Below are positions 23,898-36,038 of a stretch of 64,000 nt of DNA, piece after piece; the stretch's first letter is position 1; each line of letters opens with the position of its first letter. Source of the stretch: Lingula anatina. Taxonomy: Eukaryota > Brachiopoda > Lingulata > Lingulida > Lingulidae. The translations under genes were made by a program, and so were the position numbers. The notes below the pieces were generated by a model. That model saw nothing but the letters and a program-made list of their open reading frames with translations. It was not told where the DNA came from and made no database searches. Where the stretch lies: the NCBI RefSeq assembly GCF_001039355.2, contig NW_019775388.1:142861-206860 (forward strand). Reading direction: 5' to 3'.

Positions 23898-26800
23898 CTA
23901 CTTGTCCCCAAACATAGACAGTGCCTTTGCAACTGTTTCAGGTTTTATGGCCACAAGAGACTGGTGTGCTTGTCTGGTTTTTCTAAACTTAGTGTCATCT
24001 TTTAAAGGTGTTCTCCTCCTCCTGGAGATCTCCTCCCCAGCAAATGCCACACCTTTTTTTATCATACCTCCTGCCACCAGTGCACTTGATGAGGGTTTGA
24101 CATTTTCTTTACCTTCACCTACACTGAGAGAGTCATTTATCTTCTCACCAACAATGTCATTATTGGAACTCAATTTTAGCTGAGTATCATTTTCTCCACT
24201 GACCTTTTTGCCTGCACCGATCTCTAGATTCTTAAAGAGTAGTGATTGCACAGCACTTGATTGCCTTGACTTTTGTAATTGTGAAGCTGCAGGGGAGTTG
24301 CACCTACTTCCAACTACATTCTGTAACTGATTTTCATGCCCTGGGGCATCTAGTCTTTCATTAGAATAAAATCTTTTTGTCAAGGATGCCATATTGTTGG
24401 CTCTGCTTAATTTTCTGTCATCACATGAAAGATTTTCAGAGGAGCAGTGAAAATTTCTTGGAACCCGAGATGGAAAACTTTTTGCATGAGGTTCAACAGT
24501 ATTGCAAGATGCTCCTTCTTTAATTATCAGTTTAGGAACAACTTCTGTTGGTTTCCCTGATGCATTCTTGCACAACCCTGAAGAAGTTGGAGGTGTGCAC
24601 ACTATGCTATAGAGAGACGATTTCCGCTTACCAGACATTAATCTAACATTGGTAGCCTTTTCACCCACAGGGGCGTTACTCTCTGTTTTGGAATGTATTT
24701 CAGACCCATTGGGAAGCATGTTTTCAGAGGTCACACACAATTCCAATTCAATAGGAAGGGCTTGCTTGCTAGATTCTGTCAAAGCTATTTCCAATTTTGG
24801 GCAAGATTCGACCTCATTTAATTGTGCTACCTGTGGAAAATTTTCTGTATCAAGACTCTTTGAGTAAAAACTGTCATATCCAAGCTCTTTGGGTTTTCCT
24901 TGACACTGAAGCTTATCTGAAAAGGTTTGATATTTTGAACTGGGGACTGGTCCAGGCCCACTGAAGGGAGGCAATGGCTCAGGCATTTGGAACATTAACT
25001 TTTCTCCTACATCAGTCTTCACCCCTACCTCACGACCCTCATTAGGTGGGAGAGATTCAGTAACCTGCCTCTCATTACAAATATTATTGCTCAAATTTAC
25101 TACTGTGCACTTTTCAGCCATTTGGTGTGGAAGTGTACTTGTGTTTTTATCATGGGCAAATTTACTCTCAGGATTTGATATTTCCACTTTTCTCAATGTG
25201 ATACAACCATCACTTTCCGAACTAACTTTCAACTGTGATTCAATTTTATTTACCTGATTACTAAACATCTGAACCTCAGGCGACTTGTCTTCTGTCATTT
25301 TCATGCCTTCATGCCCATCCAGGTCAATACAGGGACCAGAACCAATATCTGGAGGTTGACCACAACTCTTTTCCTGCAGTAAACCAGCCATACAATTTTG
25401 TGATAAGCGATTTTTATTGTCTTCTTTCAGACTGCAATTCGAACCATTTCCCTGAAAGCTTTCATCTGTTACTAGACTTAATACAGTATCTTGGGGTCTA
25501 AAGCAACCATGGAGTCCAAAACCAAGTTTGGTTCCTCTAATAAAGTGTTTTTCTGAAGCATCTCTGTCTTTGTCCGACCCATTGTCTCTCTCACTGCAGT
25601 TTTCAGAATGATTACTTTGCCCAATGCCTATTTGGTCATTTTCTAAAGAATCCTTAAGTGGTGAGTAGTCACTAAAAGAACTATTTGCTGACTGTCTTTT
25701 CTCTATCTTGGCACATGTAGGTCTAGTGGTTTTCAGTGTCATCCTTCTAATGATACCAGATGCTGGGTCTCCAGATGGCTTGTTATAATCATCACAGTCT
25801 GTAGATTCTATATCTGCAGAAGTATCAGCAGCACATGGGTCTATAGGCCCAGAGGGATGACACAATCTGTAGTACATTAGCATACACATTAGACCTGGAA
25901 TAATACAGTGCAATGATTATTTATTCATTTTATGCACCATCTGTGGTAATTGAATGGATGACTGCACTGAAAACTGATGTGACCCAAGTACCTTTTGTTA
26001 CTAGAAGCAAATACTGAAAATCTTTTCCCCCAAATACCACTGTACATATTTATTAATGGAATACGTCTGATTTTCTTTGGCTGTGATGTATTGTTTCTTT
26101 TAATCCCACTCAGCAGTGCTGGTGTATAATGACATCGTTAAAGGTCTACAAAGTGGTGACCACAAAATTACTGGCTGATAAACTGACACACTAAACCTTA
26201 GATTGAACGACGAATATCCTTAAAAAACACCAGCAACTGGCACCTTTTTATATTATTACAACATTCATTATCAATCACCTGGATTGCTTTAATTTTTTGT
26301 CATCCCTGACAAAGAAAGGGATTCTCACCTACAGTGAAGGCCACAGGTACCGCACCAAGTAGAAACTGATCATACCACCTTTCTCTGATTCTGAACAAGT
26401 ACCAAGCTGCCAGTAAAGCACAGTTTTCCAGTAGCATGACAGTGTAAAAACCCAGCATTCTCCACCTGCTCTGACCTTCCTGCAAAGATACCCAAATATC
26501 TTTCAGTTTAGAAAATCTTAGCAAAAGCCTCGCTATATTTAAAACCAGGTGGTTTGGTCACAGCTTATTACTCAACTGGTATCTGCATAAAACGTGAGAA
26601 ATATACATTTATTCCAACATTTATTCCAAAATATTTCAACATACTATTTCTGTTTAAGAGAAGTTATATGAGCCATGAAAAATTTTCACAAACTTCTTAT
26701 TGTACAATGTGTCAATAACCTTGAGGTTAAAGAAGCAGAAGCAGTATATCATGCCACAGATACAGTTGAACAATTTCTCTTCCCACCAACTTTGGCAAAA

Positions 26801-29718
26801 GTCTGTTTTTTGGAGAATGATCCAGATTGTCATCGTCAGCCAGTGGACACCTAGAAAAGTAAAAGGGGGAGAACTATTAATATCTCAGCACTTTCATGTT
26901 TGACAAAACTAAGATCGACTGCAAATAAGTAAGAATCATAATACAGTGGTGCAACTAAAATGAATTAAATTGAATGAATGGGGCAATTATTTAGTTTTTC
27001 ATAAAGGGCATGATGATAATTCTAAAAGACCAATTCTTATCAACATCTTTATAACAATTTTAAAAAACAGTTACGTTCACAAAAAAGGACAAAAAAATGC
27101 TTTTTTAATATTGTAAAATCTTTCTAAAAATAATAAAGCGCAACTGAAAACTGAAAAAAAAAAAAAAAATTGATGAACTCTACCTAACACCAGGATCAAC
27201 CAAGCCTGATAGACAGAAGCAAACATGACCAGAGCAATGACTCTGGCTGACACCATGCCAATTCTCCATATAGTCTGTAAGATCATGCCTGGCCAGAAGA
27301 CTCTGTAATTATCCTGGTGAGCCTGGCGCATGGCTTTAGTATAGGCTGCTATGGCCCACGCCAATGATATAAGAGATATTGAGGCAGAACAACCTGGAAT
27401 AAAAATAAATACATTGAATTATTTGATGCTTGGCACAACTGCCCATGATTATACAATAATGCTATTAGATTCAAATACTAGTAGATAGGAGCAAGTACCA
27501 TACAGTGCATTCAGAACAGTGAACTAACAGATCCACGGATCAAATATGGCAACCCACTTGAATGCTTGTTGGGTTATCACTGCGGGGAATCTATTCAGCA
27601 TCTAATCTGGAATTAACCAGCAAGCTTTTCAGTGGGTAGCCATATTTGATTTGCAGATCTGTTAGTCCACTGTTCTGTATGCACTCAATGTCTGTAATTA
27701 TCTCTATAATCATATGACCAAATCCATGCTTATGTCACAGATACCACTGTCTTAACTTTAATTATTTTGGTATCAACATTTTAAATCATAAACACATACA
27801 CTGTATGGCATTATATATCTTTAATTTCAATGGTATTCACCAAAATAAAGGGGTGGAACAACTAATTATATTTATTCTTGAACAGGCTGAAACTGACCTG
27901 TTAGCCAATTTGTATGATCAGTATATACCATGATGTATAACTGGAGTAAAAGTTGGGGTGCAGACTCAATAAAAGACTCAAACAGCCGTAACATGCATAC
28001 ATCATTCTGTCTGTGATAATATATGTCAAAGTCTTCAGGTTCATGGGTCATCCTTGCCCTCCAACCTGCCTTGAGCACCATGACATATCTGAAATTATTA
28101 AAGAACAATACTTAAATATTGGGGTAAAGGGTATTTAAAAAAGAAAAAAAAAGCTTATCTTTCAAATACATTATTACTTTTATCACACACTGATGTAGAT
28201 TTTTAATACTTATCAATTAAAAAATAATCAAAGGCCGCATTCAGAACATATGATCCCTGGACTAACTGGTCCACAGATCAAATATGGCCGACCCCACTTG
28301 AATATAATCCCCTATGAGCCCCCCTAGTCAGAGACCATTAGGAGATTATTCTTCATCCTTTTGAAGTAGATTCCACCATATTTGATCCGCAGATCATCTG
28401 TTCTGCATGCAGCCAAAACTCCTCATTTACCTGTGAATTGGGCCCATAAGTAGAAAGTGTATAGTCCAGTAGAAACAGCCTTTCATATTGTCATCTACTA
28501 TGTGCCACCGTATACTGAACACCTGCATTACTATACACGGTACAACTACAAAAGCTAGCGTCAAGGATCCCCAGATAGGTTCATTGCTGCTGAAATAATG
28601 AAACCCAACCCACAAATCTGAAAAGGAACAAATGCGTAGCATCACCTTACTTATAAAAATGTATTCAATTTGCCCAAAATCAATACAATCAATTCTAAAT
28701 AAAGTACATTATTATTTAGGTTGTGAATACAAATACTCAAGTTAAGATACCATATAAGCATAATCTTTTACCATATCTTAGGTAATATTTTTAGGATTAT
28801 TTAATAAGTTATAACTGTTCACTAGTAAACCTTGATTACTAGTTAATATAATTTCTTGCATTTGCTATACATCCTTGCCTCAGTTTTTGTTCCAAATTTA
28901 AAAATTGAAATGGTTTATTCATACTCAAATACGTGGTTATCTGTGTACAAAATTCCAGTTTCTAGCTTAATTAGAAAAAAATTCATGCTTGGAACATAAC
29001 AGACCATTTCCAGACCCTATCGTACTACCTGTGGATCGATCGATCTCCGAGGGGATTCCCGCTTAATTGCAATCAACTGAAGCAGCTTAGATGTCTGTCA
29101 CGCCTACTGAAGCTGCTAAAGGATGGTTTTAATTACCCCCTATCAGCTTCAGTAGGCGTGACAGACACCTAAGCCGCTTAAGTTAATTGCAGTTAAGCCA
29201 GATTCCCCTAAGAGATAGTTCAATCCAAAGTAAGTACGATAGTCTCTGGGAATGGTCTAAGACTGGATTCCCACAGATTTAGATCGATCCATCTGGATCT
29301 ACCTAACTCCCTGGGGGCTCACGCTAAATTGCTGTCAGCCGAGCGCGCACCATAGTTAATTACCCCCTTACAGGTTTTAGTAGGCGGGACAGACATTTAA
29401 GCCGGCTAATCTGACAGCAATCTAGTGAGACTCCCCACGGGGATATATCGATCTAAAATCTATGAGAATGCTGTCTAACATTACAAACTTATTCATGAAC
29501 CTACCTGTGGCCATGTCAACGAGAAAAGTTCCCATAGAAAATAATACAAAAGCGGCATCAAACAGAGTAAAACTCGAATATATTCTTCTATTCTTATCAT
29601 TTTCACAAGCTGTTTTCTCTTTTTCATGATTACGTTGATTAAATGAGGTGTTCACGTCCAATTTATCACCCGAGTTCTTATCTGGGAAGTTCGTTTTTCC
29701 CGCGGCCATTTTGAACAA
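23898..29718 (-). CDS. XK-related protein (XKR4/6/7-like), scramblase family, complete
   Basis: Seven exons with matching phases: 29505-29718, 28431-28617, 27898-28088, 27184-27393, 26720-26850, 26329-26479, 23898-25894; about 1026 aa. Family signatures are FDxxFVLFSMGTFLVD (first TM), DDNMKGC and GPIHR, DVCMLRLFESFIESAPQLLLQ, and RMLGFYTVMLLENCALL. XK proteins are multi-pass plasma-membrane proteins; XKR4/8/9 and CED-8 scramble phospholipids in apoptotic cells. The last exon adds about 640 polar, Ser-rich residues after the final TM, far longer than usual tails. The second Met (29709, AAAATGG) has the better start context. The exon 5 donor AAG/GTTATT is weak. Two MITEs sit in intron 1. Confidence 0.9.
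27503..27686. mobile_element. MITE, family B copy 2 (XKR intron 3)
   Basis: Ends AGTGCATTCAGAACAGTG and CACTGTTCTGTATGCACT, with inner GATCAAATATGG/CCATATTTGAT pairing. Its right third is repeated at 31404-31475 in the second haplotype copy. Confidence 0.75.
28233..28414. mobile_element. MITE, family B copy 3 (XKR intron 2)
   Basis: Ends GGCCGCATTCAGAACAT and TGTTCTGCATGCAGCC, with inner GATCAAATATGG pairing with CCATATTTGATC. About 182 bp, non-coding. The allelic copy is at 32022-32204. Confidence 0.8.
29000..29267. mobile_element. MITE, family A relative, strong foldback (XKR intron 1)
   Basis: Ends CAGACCATTTCCAGACCCTA and TACGATAGTCTCTGGGAATG GTC, with a long inner palindrome in which GTCTGTCACGCCTACTGAAG pairs with its complement around 29140. 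TAA flanks it at 28997-28999 and 29268-29270. Confidence 0.8.
29271..29475. mobile_element. MITE, family A, TAA target duplication (XKR intron 1)
   Basis: Ends GACTGGATTCCCACAGATTT and TCTATGAGAATGCTGTC with TAGATCGAT boxes; TAA at 29268-29270 and 29476-29478. It abuts the preceding MITE, sharing one TAA, and ends only 29 bp from the XKR exon 1 donor. The allelic copy is split by an LTR element. Confidence 0.85.
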
Positions 29719-29784
29719 TAAACAAATTTATATCAGCCAGCTTTCATGACAATCCGCTAGAGGGCACTTTTTTTTTTCTCCAAG

Positions 29785-30529
29785 CCCCCGTTTCACAAAA
29801 AAACATAAGTCGGTTTCCCTGACTTAGGGCTTGGTTACCAACGTAATTAAGTCGTTACGTCACTAAGTCCCGTTTCACAAAGAATCTAAAAGGTCGCTTA
29901 CGTCGTTTTTTTCTTAGCTGTAAGTCGACATTGACGATGTCAAGCCTCCTCGGGAGGAGACTTAAGTCGGCAAGCTCAACTAAAACTCGGTAAATGAGAG
30001 CATAAACAACAAAAATCTGGAAAGAACATACCTCCTTCAAGATATTGTGTTATAATATCCTTGAATAGCACTGACATTTATGGAATATTAAAATAAAAAA
30101 TAAAATTCCACTTTACCCAGCCGATCGCGTGTTTGTTTATGTTTTTGACCGCTAGACGTCCCTCAGTAGTGTTCCACGACAAGCTAATGTTTAACTGTTG
30201 CTTTGAAGTTGTATTGAAGTAAAACTAATCAATAAAGTTCAAAAACAAACTTTGTTTGTGTTTTGGCTGACTTTTATCGTTGATAAACGATCGTTCTCGG
30301 CCGAAAGAGGCCATGAAACGTCATGTCTTGTGAAACTTTTGCAATTTTACACCTCCTTTTCTTGAAGAGTTTCTCGTGCGCGTCGACTACGGTAAGCACG
30401 CCAAGCTACCTGTACGACGTTAGATTCTTTGTGAAACACTCCAAGTCGACTTCAGCTAAGTCGACCTAGCTAGGCCACCCAGCTCGAGTAAGACGTCTAC
30501 GGATTTAAGATTCTTTGTGAAACGGGGGC
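29785..30529. mobile_element. 745-bp TIR element, absent from the second haplotype
   Basis: Perfect 15-bp ends CCCCCGTTTCACAAA and TTTGTGAAACGGGGG; the TTTCACAAAGAATCT motif recurs inside at both ends. Flanks are CCAAG/CCAGG, a possible 5-bp target duplication. The matching site at about 35999 in the second copy reads straight from CTCCAAG to TACTTGC, an empty site. No transposase frame is visible. Confidence 0.85.
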
Positions 30530-30572
30530 CAGGTACTTGCTGTCAGCGTGCAATTATCCAAGACAAGACATC

Positions 30573-31190
30573 ATGCACCAGTCTAAGTAAGAATGCCAGG
30601 TTACATCAGAATATTTTCAGGGAAGCTTTCATCTCATATTGTTGATACTGGTTATTCAGAATTACTTTTAAAAACAAAATTGTTAATCAATTACTTCAGA
30701 GTAACTATAGAGCAGCTGTTGTCATATTAGCATTCATTTCTTGACAAAGGCACACAAGTTTAATTCCTACTAAATATTTAAAGGCAGTTTATCTTTGTTT
30801 ATTAGAGTCACTCCTGAGGTAAAGATACAGGTAAAGGTTGTATATAGCCTGATTTCTTCAAATAAAGGAGATCACCCAGCTTTACAGTTTATGCCAGGTC
30901 TTGGATCTGGTCAATTCTGAACTGAACCTGTCCTTTGGGAGCATATAATCCAAGCAACAGATTTGTGGTACTCAAAATCATCATCCTTAATTACCAGTAC
31001 TGCCATGACCAGGTCTTTGCTCCCTGCTGAATTCTCTGTATGCTCAGAGATAAACAAGGAAACCATGGGTACCATTTACATAATGTTCTTCAGTATATCA
31101 GGCTGTGGGAATTACCTGTCCCAAAGACACTCTACCAGTAGAGCCCTCGGGCCAGTGCCAGTTGGAATGCAAGACACAACTTTTCTGCAG
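30573..31190 (+). CDS. Candidate unrecognised spliced gene, Cys-rich exon (partial)
   Basis: Three splice-flanked pieces whose phases agree: 30573-30586 (MHQSK start, donor GTAAGA), 30806-30830 (VTPEVKIQ, donor GTAAAG) and 31102-31190, whose exon reads AVGITCPKDTLPVEPSGQ followed by four more Cys, with a strong CTGCAG/GTATGT donor. The same structure is kept in the second copy (36039-36656). It starts head-to-head with XKR. I do not recognise the protein; other exon joins are possible, and the downstream part is missing from both copies. Confidence 0.35.
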
Positions 31191-33007
31191 GTATGTAAAT
31201 GAATCACTCCATGATAAAATTAATTTTACTTGATCCAATACTGCTTTAAATTTGGTAAATGACAAGTTCATACAGAATCCAATTTCTAATGGGTTTCACA
31301 TTATATTCTGGTGATAAGAGCAGGATCCCTCTTTATAATATTGTACAAACTACTAAAGTTACAAGTTCATCAACTAAAAGTAGTTTACGGGGGTTTCCAT
31401 GTNGCAGCAAGCTTTTCAGTGGGTAGCCATATTTGATCTGCAGATCTGTTAGTCCACTGTTCTGTACGCACTCAATGTCTGTAAATATCTCTATAATCAT
31501 ATGACCAAATCCATGCTTATGTCACAGATACCACTGCCTTAACTTTAATTATTTTGGTATCAACATTTTAAATCATAAACACATACACTGTATGGCATAT
31601 TATATATCTTTAATTTCAATGGTATTCACCAAAATAAAGGGGTGGAACAACTAATTATATTTATTCTTGAACAGGCTGAAACTGACCTGTTAGCCAATTT
31701 GTATGATCAGTATATACCATGATGTATAACTGGAGTAAAAGTTGGGGTGCAGACTCAATAAAAGACTCAAACAGCCGTAACATGCATACATCATTCTGTC
31801 TGTGATAATATATGTCAAAGTCTTCAGGTTCATGGGTCATCCTTGCCCTCCAACCTGCCTTGAGCACCATGACATATCTGAAATTATTAAAGAACAATAC
31901 TTAAATATTGGTGTAAAGGGTATTTAAAAAAGAAAAAAAAAGCTTATCTTTCAAATACATTATTACTTTTATCACACACTGATGTAGATTTTTAATACTT
32001 ATCAATTAAAAAATAATCAAAGGCCGCATTCAGAACATATGATCCCTGGACTAACTGGTCCACAGATCAAATATGGCCGACCCCACTTGAATATAATCCC
32101 CTGTGAGCCCCCCTAGTCAGAGACCATTAGGAGATTATTCTTCATCCTTTTGAAGTAGATTCCACCATATTTGTTCCGCAGATCATCTGTTCTGAATGCA
32201 GCCAAAACTCCTCATTTACCTGTGAATTGGGCCCATAAGTAGAAAGTGTATAGTCCAGTAGAAACATCCTTTCATATTGTCATCTACTATGTGCCACCGT
32301 ATACTGAACACCTGCATTACTATACACGGTACAACTACAAAAGCTAGTGTCAAGGATCCCCAGATAGGTTCATTGCTGCTGAAATAATGAAACCCAACCC
32401 ACAAATCTGAAAAGGAACAAATGCGTAGCATCACCTTACTTTTAAAAATGTATTCAATTTGCCCAAAATCAATACAATCAATTCTAAATAAAGTACATTA
32501 TTATTTAGGTTGTGAATACAAATACTCAAGTTAAGATACCATATAAGCATAATCTTTTACCATATCTTAGGTAATATTTTTAGGATTATTTAATAACTGT
32601 TCACTAGTAAACCTTGATTACTAGTTAATATAATTTCTTGCATTTGCTATACATCCTTGCCTCAGTTTTTGTTCCAAATTTAAAAATTGAAATGGTTTAT
32701 TCATACTCAAATACGTGGTTATCTGTGTACAAAATTCCAGTTTCTAGCTTAATTAGAAAAAAATTCATGCTTGGAACATAACAGACCATTTCCAGACCCT
32801 ATCGTACTAACTGTGGATCTATCGATCTCCAAGGGGATTCCCGCTTAATTGCAATCAACTGAAGCAGCTTAGATGTCTGTCACGCCTACTGAAGCTGCTA
32901 AAGGATAGTTTTAATTACCCCCTATCAGCTTCAGTAGGCGTGACAGACACCTAAGCCGCTTAAGTTAATTGCAGTTAAGCCAGATTCCCCTAAGAGATCC
33001 GAAGTTT

Positions 33008-33762
33008 TTTTTTTTTTTTTTTTATTGAACTTAGGTAATGTTAATTACAGAACACAATAATTCTTTTTTACCTCACACTTACTTCTCTCTCTCACACACA
33101 CAGACACAGACACTTATAACTACTACTGATGGCTCATCATTTTCATTAGTAAATAAGATATTGATAAGCACAGCATTTTTTCTCTAACACAGATAGCATT
33201 CGATGTCCCTAAAGGACAGATGTCCCCCATTTTTTGATTTACTGTAAATGTAATATTTTACCTGGGAAATCAATGAATTCAATTTCTCATCATTATTTCC
33301 GAGGATAATATCCGATGCAGAAATGAATATTGGCTCCCTTTTCTTCCCTAAACCAGTTTTCGATTTGCTTCCACAATTTTTTTGCGAGATTACAATCTAT
33401 GAATAGATGTTCAATTGTTCCCATCCTTGTGCTACATAAATTGCAATGTGGATTATCCGCTATTTTATATTTGAACAGTAAGTATTTTGTCCCTAGAATT
33501 CTATGAATACATCTAAAGTTAAACCATCTGAGTTTGGATTCTTTTATATCTGTCAGGAGACGATTGTAGATAAGATTCCATGTTATTGCTTTATTAAAGA
33601 ACCTTTCCCATTTTATTTCATTTTTAGGGGTTTCGTACAGTTTTTTTTATAAACGTATCATAAATCACTTTACAGCCTTTTTTTGTTTTTCCATATTATC
33701 ATAAGCGGTTTGGGTATTTTCAGGTTATAGGTTTTCTGTGTAATATAGGTTTTCTGTGTAAT
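33008..33762 (-). mobile_element. 5'-truncated LINE insertion (zf-RVT end), second haplotype only
   Basis: Starts with a ~20-bp poly-T on + (poly-A tail on -). Reading on - gives WERFFNKAITWNLIYNRLL, RWFNFRCIHRILGT and C-x2-C...H-x4-C (NPHCNLCS, EHLFIDC), the zinc-binding C-terminus found after LINE reverse transcriptases. Flanked by ATCCGAAG and ATCCAAAG, a probable target duplication. Absent at the matching site near 29227. Confidence 0.85.
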
Positions 33763-33932
33763 CCAAAGTTAGTACGATAGTCTCTGGGAATGGTCTAAGA
33801 CTGGATTCCCACAGATTTAGATCGATCCATCTGGATCGACCTAACTAAGATTAAGATTTAGATCGACCTAACTCCCTGGGGGTTCACGCTAAATTGCTGT
33901 CAGCCGAGCGCGCACCATAGTTAATTACCCCC

Positions 33933-35572
33933 TGTAGTGTTCACAAATATAATTCCCAGACATGTAAATTAATTTGATTAGAGTCGATTGCTTGTGCACT
34001 CGCCTCGTTTTATGGCCTTACCTGTAGTTATGTAACTTAAGTGGACGTGTGCAATTTGAATAATTAAAATTAATATGTACCGCCAAATACTCCAGCACAG
34101 AATCCACCGTATGGGAGCGAAAAAATTCTGGTATGTTCCTAGCGACGTAGGGCTGCTTGTTAATTTAGGTCCACCGATGGATAAATGCAAGTTAGACCAG
34201 ATAATTTCTTTAAGGGTACCATGCTCCACGTTGGAGTGTCGGGACTGGTATTTTAGACCAGGTATTTTTTATGTTGATGCCTGCCCACGAAGGTATAGGT
34301 AGCAGAACCGTGTTCTGTGGGAACTGGGTAGAGATTTTGTCTTGCTAATATCTTGTTGTTGTTTGAGTAACCAGCCATGATGATCGATACGACGGGTGTT
34401 CTGTGACTTCGGAAACATACAGAGTTTTGCTGGCAATATGTGCCGGATATTGCTGGCAGACAGACCATGACGGCACTGGTAGCTCACACAGTTTTATCTG
34501 CAGCATATGGCCAGGTGTTGCTGATGAGACAGGCCGAGACGGCGCTGGTAGCTTGATACGGTCGTGATGGTGCTGGTAGCTTGATTAAGTCTAACTGTGG
34601 NGTCATCGCCTCCGACCCGCCGCCTGCCTCGTATCCAAGGCTGAGGGTTTCCAGCGCTTCGATCCATTAGACCGATCCGTCCTGCGCTTTGGAACCCAAG
34701 TAACCCTACAGCCGAGAGTGGTGGACCCCGCCGTTTTGCCGATGATTCCATTGAAAGACTAAATACTAAAAGACTCAAATCAATTTTAAAGACTTTAAAA
34801 TGTAAGGGCTCAGTTGCCCGGTTTCCAGAGCTATTTTTCCCTAAATTGATAAAGAAAGATATGAATTAAAGGGTTTTATCTCTGGTTTTCTTCCGGGCCT
34901 GTCTGTAACGTGTTCTTCTATTAACGTGCTTCGCTTTGTATATATGTTGTAAATATAATGTAGAGTGAATGTCTCCAACGTGGTAAATGAAAAAAAAATG
35001 TATTTTTTTTTTCTGGTAAAAAGGGAAGGCGTGTAGTGTTCACAAATATAATTCCCAGACATGTAAATTAATTTGATTAGAGTCGATTGCTTGTGCACTC
35101 GCCTCGTTTTATGGCCTTACCTGTAGTTATGTAACTTAAGTGGACGTGTGCAATTTGAATAATTAAAATTAATATGTACCGCCAAATACTCCAGCACAGA
35201 ATCCACCTATAGATAAGAAATACGTATAAAAGACGTCTAGAAATAATATTGGGGGGTCAGACTGAAGAAGACTCGAAGGTGACCGCTCGACGGAGCTATG
35301 GGAGACGGCTTAGAAGTTGGAGGCTTCACGTATAGAACATGTAGTTAGAGATCGTCAACCAATAAACCATTAAACTGGTCATTATGTGGACTTGGGTTTT
35401 CTTTGCGCGACCTCACGTAAATCTGACACGAACTGTGGAATTTTGAATTGCGTTATCCACTGAGTAAGTCTAAAACGTAATGTCCTATTTCGAGCCCACG
35501 CTTGAATTAAGCGTTCTAAATTACATAAGTTTAGGACATTCATCTCAGATGTATATGTAAAGGTACATAACA
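33933..35572 (+). mobile_element. Non-autonomous LTR retroelement, second haplotype only
   Basis: Direct repeats start TGTAGTGTTCACAAATATAA at 33933 and 35034 and stay near-identical for about 174 bp. A polypurine tract (AAAAAGGGAAGG) sits just before the right copy. The right LTR appears to run to ATAACA at about 35572 (about 540 bp), followed by CCCC as in the left flank. The left repeat stops matching at about 34106, so it is truncated or misassembled, and an N at 34601 lies in the interior. No gag or pol frame. The matching site in the first copy (about 29367) is empty. Confidence 0.75.
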
Positions 35573-36038
35573 CCCCTTACAAGTTTTAGTGTTTTAGCGG
35601 GACAGACATTTAAGCCGGCTAATCTGACAGCAATCTAGTGAGACTCCCCACGGGGATAGATCGATCTAAAATCTATGAGAATGCTGTCTAACATTACAAA
35701 CTTATTCATGAACCTACCTGTGGCCATGTCAACGAGAAAAGTTCCCATAGAAAATAATACAAAAGCGGCATCAAACAGAGTAAAACTCGAATATATTCTT
35801 CTATTCTTATCATTTTCACAAGCTGTTTTCTCTTTTTCATGATCACGTTGATTAAATGAGGTGTTCACGTCCAATTTATCACCCGAGTTCTTATCTGGGA
35901 AGTTCGTTTTTCCCGCGGCCATTTTGAACAATAAACAAATTTATATCAGCCAGCTTTCATGACAATCCGCTAGAGGGCACTTGTTTTTTTTTCTCCAAGT
36001 ACTTGCTGTCAGCGTGCAATTATCCAAGACAAGACATC

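Larger units (their letters stand above)
31687..35931 (-). pseudogene. Second copy of XKR exons 1-3 (allelic duplicate)
   Basis: Exons at 35718-35931, 32220-32406 and 31687-31877 correspond to XKR exons 1-3. Exon 1 differs by one residue (QRD for QRN); exons 2 and 3 are protein-identical. Exons 4-7 have no second copy, so this cannot make a full protein as assembled. Best read as the other allele rather than a true pseudogene. Confidence 0.8.

Noticed and set aside
23722-24183. 153-aa plus-strand frame opposite XKR exon 7
   Set aside because: Antisense shadow of the long XKR tail; no family match or splice context.
30963-31202. 79-aa open frame, repeated at 36429-36668
   Set aside because: Duplicated only because the haplotype is duplicated. 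A shorter splice-flanked exon in a different frame explains the end better.
34494-34778. 94-aa frame in the LTR element interior
   Set aside because: It crosses the N at 34601 and shows no gag, pol or other recognisable motif.
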